Positions 39,146 to 41,343 of a DNA stretch of 41,343 nt are shown here, piece by piece (positions within the stretch are counted from its first letter, which is position 1; each line of letters starts with the position of its first letter). The notes beneath the pieces are model-generated. The model saw only the letters and a program-made list of their open reading frames with translations, searched no databases and was not told where the DNA came from. Origin of the DNA: Cyanobacteria bacterium UBA5018 (lineage in GTDB: Bacteria; Cyanobacteriota; Cyanobacteriia; PCC-6307; Cyanobiaceae); assembly GCA_002396505.1 (NCBI GenBank), contig DGYA01000140.1, positions 11,757-53,099 on the forward strand. Direction: 5' to 3'. Made by a program: the position numbers and the translations under genes.

Positions 39146-40717
39146 ATGGCGCCACCATCGTTTGTTCTCAACAGCTCTCTGGGCCCTGGAGCCAGCCTCA
39201 CCACTGGCATGGAGCCCAATGCCGCGGCTGGCATCGAGTCCAGCGGTGGGGCGATTCGGCCACGCCAGTGGCAGGCCCGTCTGATCGAGTTGCTGCGCAC
39301 CCGGCTGATCAATCCCATCCCGGGGGGCCATGACCTGCTGGTGCACGCCGGCCCGGGTGCCGGCAAGACCCTGGGTGCGCTGCTCGGCTTCCAACAGCTC
39401 TGCGCCGAGGGCCGCCTGGATCGCTTTTTGGTTTTTTGTCACCGCAGCTCGATTGCCGCCCAGTGGTTGCAGGCCGCCGGCCATCTGGGGCTGGATCTGC
39501 GCCAGTGGGATGACGAATCGGTGACTGGTGCCAATCCCCTGGCTGGGGCCTTGGCTGGGGCCTTGGCTGGGACCATGGTCGGGAACAAGGCGCCTGCGGG
39601 GCTTTTGCTCACCTATCAGGGGGCGGCTCGCAATCGCCAGCGCCTGGAGCGGCAACTGGCGGCCGCCGGCTTTGGCCGCTGGTTGGCGATTGCCGATGAG
39701 GTGTACCACCTGGGGCTGGATCCAGACGAACCGGAGGCCGCCGCCTGGGGCCATGCCTTCAACCTGCTCAGCCAGGCCGCCCAGTTGCGCCTGGGGCTCA
39801 CGGGCACCCCCTTTCGCGCCGACAATCTGGCCTTCTGTGCCGCCAGGCGGCTGCGGTTGCGCCATGGGGAGGAGATTGTCGAGCAGATTGCCGCCGACCT
39901 CAGCGTTGAGCCCCGCGAGCTGATCGCTGCGGGCGATGTGAGGCCGCTGGAATTTTGCTTTCAAGACGGCTGGGTGGACCATGGCCGCTACCCCCAGGCG
40001 GCCCCCCTGGAAACTTCGCCCATCTCGGCCGAATCGCGGGAGAGCTGGCGGGCGCGCAATTTGCGCCGCGCGATTGAACCCGGAGACGAGAGCAGCATCG
40101 CCCTGAGGCTGCTGCTCCAGGGTCGCAGCCGGCTGGAGCGGCTGCGCCAAGGCCACCCCGAGGCGGCAGGGCTGGTGATCGCCCGCGACATCGCCCACGC
40201 CCGGCGCATCACCGGCCTGTTGGAGGAGCAGGGGGATCGGGTGCACCTGGTGCACTCCCAGGATCCCGAGGCGGCCCGGCGCATGGCGACCTTTCGCGGC
40301 GGCGAGGCCGATTGGCTGGTGAGCATCGACATGTGCGCTGAGGGGTTTGACGCCCTGCGGCTGAGGGTGGTGACCTACCTGACCACGGTGGTCACCCGCA
40401 GCCGCTTCCTGCAGGCGATCACCAGGGCCGTAAGGGTCGATGCCGGCAGGGCCGCTCTGGAGGCGATTCCCCGCCTGCCCTCCTACGTCTACGCCCCAGC
40501 AGACCCGCTGCTGATCGGCTTTGCCCGCAGTTGGTCGCTCAGCGAGCCCTATCTAATCCGCCCCCGCAGCCTTCCTGGCGAGCCCCTGGCGGGCGGCGCG
40601 CCGAGCGGCACTCTGCCCCTGCAGGCGATCGACGAGCGCCCAGGCGACCTGATCCGCTTCCGGGGACCGGAGCTGCCCAGTTTTTTGACCTCCGCCAGCA
40701 AATCCCGCAACCGCTGA
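39146..40717 (+). CDS. Superfamily 2 DEAD/DEAH-type helicase
   Basis: Motifs in order: IRPRQWQARLIELLRTRL (Q-like region), Walker A AGPGAGKTLGALL, FLVFCHRSSIAAQW (Ia), ADEVYHLG (motif II, DEVY in place of DEAD), LGLTGTPFR (III), then domain 2 with GLVIARDIAHARRI, DMCAEGFDALRLRVV (V) and FLQAITRAVRVD (VI). About 520 residues. It resembles SF2 helicases of the type-III restriction/UvrB-like group, but no partner nuclease or methylase is adjacent, so the role is open (DNA or RNA remodelling). The frame is open from 38921, but that region is full of repeats; ATG 39146 or ATG 39209 are the likely starts. An in-frame 12-bp array inserts an AGALAGAL run after TGANP. Confidence 0.86.
   Translation: MAPPSFVLNSSLGPGASLTTGMEPNAAAGIESSGGAIRPRQWQARLIELLRTRLINPIPGGHDLLVHAGPGAGKTLGALLGFQQLCAEGRLDRFLVFCHRSSIAAQWLQAAGHLGLDLRQWDDESVTGANPLAGALAGALAGTMVGNKAPAGLLLTYQGAARNRQRLERQLAAAGFGRWLAIADEVYHLGLDPDEPEAAAWGHAFNLLSQAAQLRLGLTGTPFRADNLAFCAARRLRLRHGEEIVEQIAADLSVEPRELIAAGDVRPLEFCFQDGWVDHGRYPQAAPLETSPISAESRESWRARNLRRAIEPGDESSIALRLLLQGRSRLERLRQGHPEAAGLVIARDIAHARRITGLLEEQGDRVHLVHSQDPEAARRMATFRGGEADWLVSIDMCAEGFDALRLRVVTYLTTVVTRSRFLQAITRAVRVDAGRAALEAIPRLPSYVYAPADPLLIGFARSWSLSEPYLIRPRSLPGEPLAGGAPSGTLPLQAIDERPGDLIRFRGPELPSFLTSASKSRNR
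39541..39588. repeat. In-frame tandem array, 12 bp x4, inside the helicase
   Basis: GGCTGGGGCCTT twice, then GGCTGGGACCAT and GGTCGGGAACAA, at 39541, 39553, 39565 and 39577; encodes the AGALAGALAGTMVGN stretch. Confidence 0.88.
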
Positions 40718-40966
40718 GGGGGCGTCCGCCCAGCCAGGAGGGAGCAAGGGTCTTGGGCGGCCTGCGGAAAACCCCGGCTGCGGCGACTATTTGAGTGGTA
40801 GCGGGGCCTGGAGTGCGAGGATTTGCTCCTGCGGGTTGTCTATAAGGGCGTCAGCCGTCAGCGCTGGGTGCATCGGCGCGGCAAACTTAATTCAAATCTT
40901 GTGTCAACCAATACCTCCCGATGGCCGGTCCCTCGGCAGCGTATATTTACTTCCACGGGATCAGCC

Positions 40967-41203
40967 ATGGACGCTTCAGTGCATCGTCGACTAACTGTCG
41001 CAGTGAGCTGGGCACTGGCCCGGGGGGCTACCCTTGATTGTCTTGAGCACTTTGAAGAGAGTTTCGCCCTCAACGAAGAATTCCGTGAGTGGCTGCTTTG
41101 CTTGGAAGAGCATCCTGAATTGCTTTATGCCAGCGTGCTGATGGTGCCTCGCGATCTGAGTCGCATGATCCAGCCAGAAACCGACGGCTTACTGGAAATT
41201 TGA
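40967..41203 (+). CDS. Small conserved-looking protein, unknown function
   Basis: 78 residues from ATG 40967: a helical, acidic protein with HRRLTVAVSWALARGATLDCLEHFEESF and EEFREWLLCLEEHPELLYASVLMVPRDLSRM (in segments). No family recognised; codon use looks genuine and no membrane segment is present. The same frame stays open upstream to 40802 and its near part (LLLRVVYKGVSRQRWVHRRGK) also looks somewhat coding, so the gene could start earlier, but no good start signal is visible there. Confidence 0.62.
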   Translation: MDASVHRRLTVAVSWALARGATLDCLEHFEESFALNEEFREWLLCLEEHPELLYASVLMVPRDLSRMIQPETDGLLEI

Positions 41204-41261
41204 GCACCGGCCTCCTGGAGCTTTCAGCAGCAATAAGCCGTGACATAGCCAAACCGCATCG

Positions 41262-41343
41262 TAAACAAACTGCCCATAAACAAACTGCCCATAAACAAAC
41301 TGCCCGTAAACAAACCGTCCATAGACAAACTGCCCATAGACAA
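41262..41343. repeat. Tandem array, 15 bp, running off the window end
   Basis: TAAACAAACTGCCCA at 41262 and 41277, TAAACAAACTGCCCG at 41292, TAAACAAACCGTCCA at 41307, TAGACAAACTGCCCA at 41322, then a partial unit. The first two are identical. Confidence 0.93.

Noticed and set aside
38876..40255. Long minus-strand frame opposite the helicase
   Set aside because: Pro/Gln/Gly-rich shadow of a GC-rich gene, no recognisable domain.
7869..41343. Tandem arrays considered as CRISPR
   Set aside because: Units are directly adjacent with no unique spacers, units are too short, each locus has its own sequence, and no cas genes are present.

Overview
The window is chromosomal DNA of a GC-rich picocyanobacterium (Synechococcus/Cyanobium type). 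The lineage call rests on gene content: PsbV, plant-type ferredoxin, the ferredoxin-thioredoxin reductase variable chain, a photosystem II S4 protein, DUF1818 and DUF2811 proteins, the three-piece PntA1/PntA2/PntB transhydrogenase, a complete kaiABC clock cluster, and HIP1 octamers (GCGATCGC) inside genes. A full-length KaiA argues against Prochlorococcus. Almost all genes are vertical housekeeping genes; the clearest accessory block is the 1.5 kb spacer after kaiC plus a large RTX/ELWxxDGT secreted protein with a broken 5' end (about 29.3-34.0 kb).

Layout. 0-4.5 kb: recG 3' end, exported msrB, secG, gpmI, pyrR, ftrV. 4.6-8.6 kb: a divergent Hsp70 with an anchored partner, then rpoZ, DUF1818 and DUF2811 genes. 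8.6-12.6 kb: two similar membrane proteins around an EVE-domain gene, murD, tRNA-Val(GAC). 12.7-19 kb: PSII S4 protein and a membrane protein, serA-prmA, petF, a hypothetical gene, psbV. 19.2-25.8 kb: rnz, SpoIID/LytB protein, nagB, and the minus-strand run rplU-rpmA-truB-yebC. 26-29.3 kb: kaiA, kaiB, kaiC. 30.5-34 kb: RTX protein. 34.3-38.9 kb: YheT-like hydrolase and pntA1-pntA2-pntB. 38.9-41.3 kb: SF2 helicase and a small conserved-looking gene.

The most unusual property is not a gene but a pattern. Many gene ends and spacers carry short tandem repeats whose unit sequence is private to each locus and whose unit length differs (7, 12, 14, 15, 16, 18, 19, 39, 54, 60 bp). Several units include the stop codon of the adjacent gene (secG, the gene at 4621, murD, the S4 gene, rnz). 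Where arrays lie inside genes the unit is always a multiple of three (12, 15 or 18 bp), adding repeat peptides to otherwise conserved proteins: a tail of about 92 residues built of tetrapeptides on the clock protein KaiB, pentapeptide runs in the SpoIID protein and YebC, a hexapeptide N-terminus on TruB, and tetrapeptide runs in the hydrolase and helicase. Spacer arrays have no such length rule (14, 16, 19 bp). This looks like pervasive local segmental duplication filtered by reading-frame selection. Other features of note are a 62-nt near-perfect palindrome between hsp70 and rpoZ and a 110-bp MITE-like element with a CGTA target duplication.
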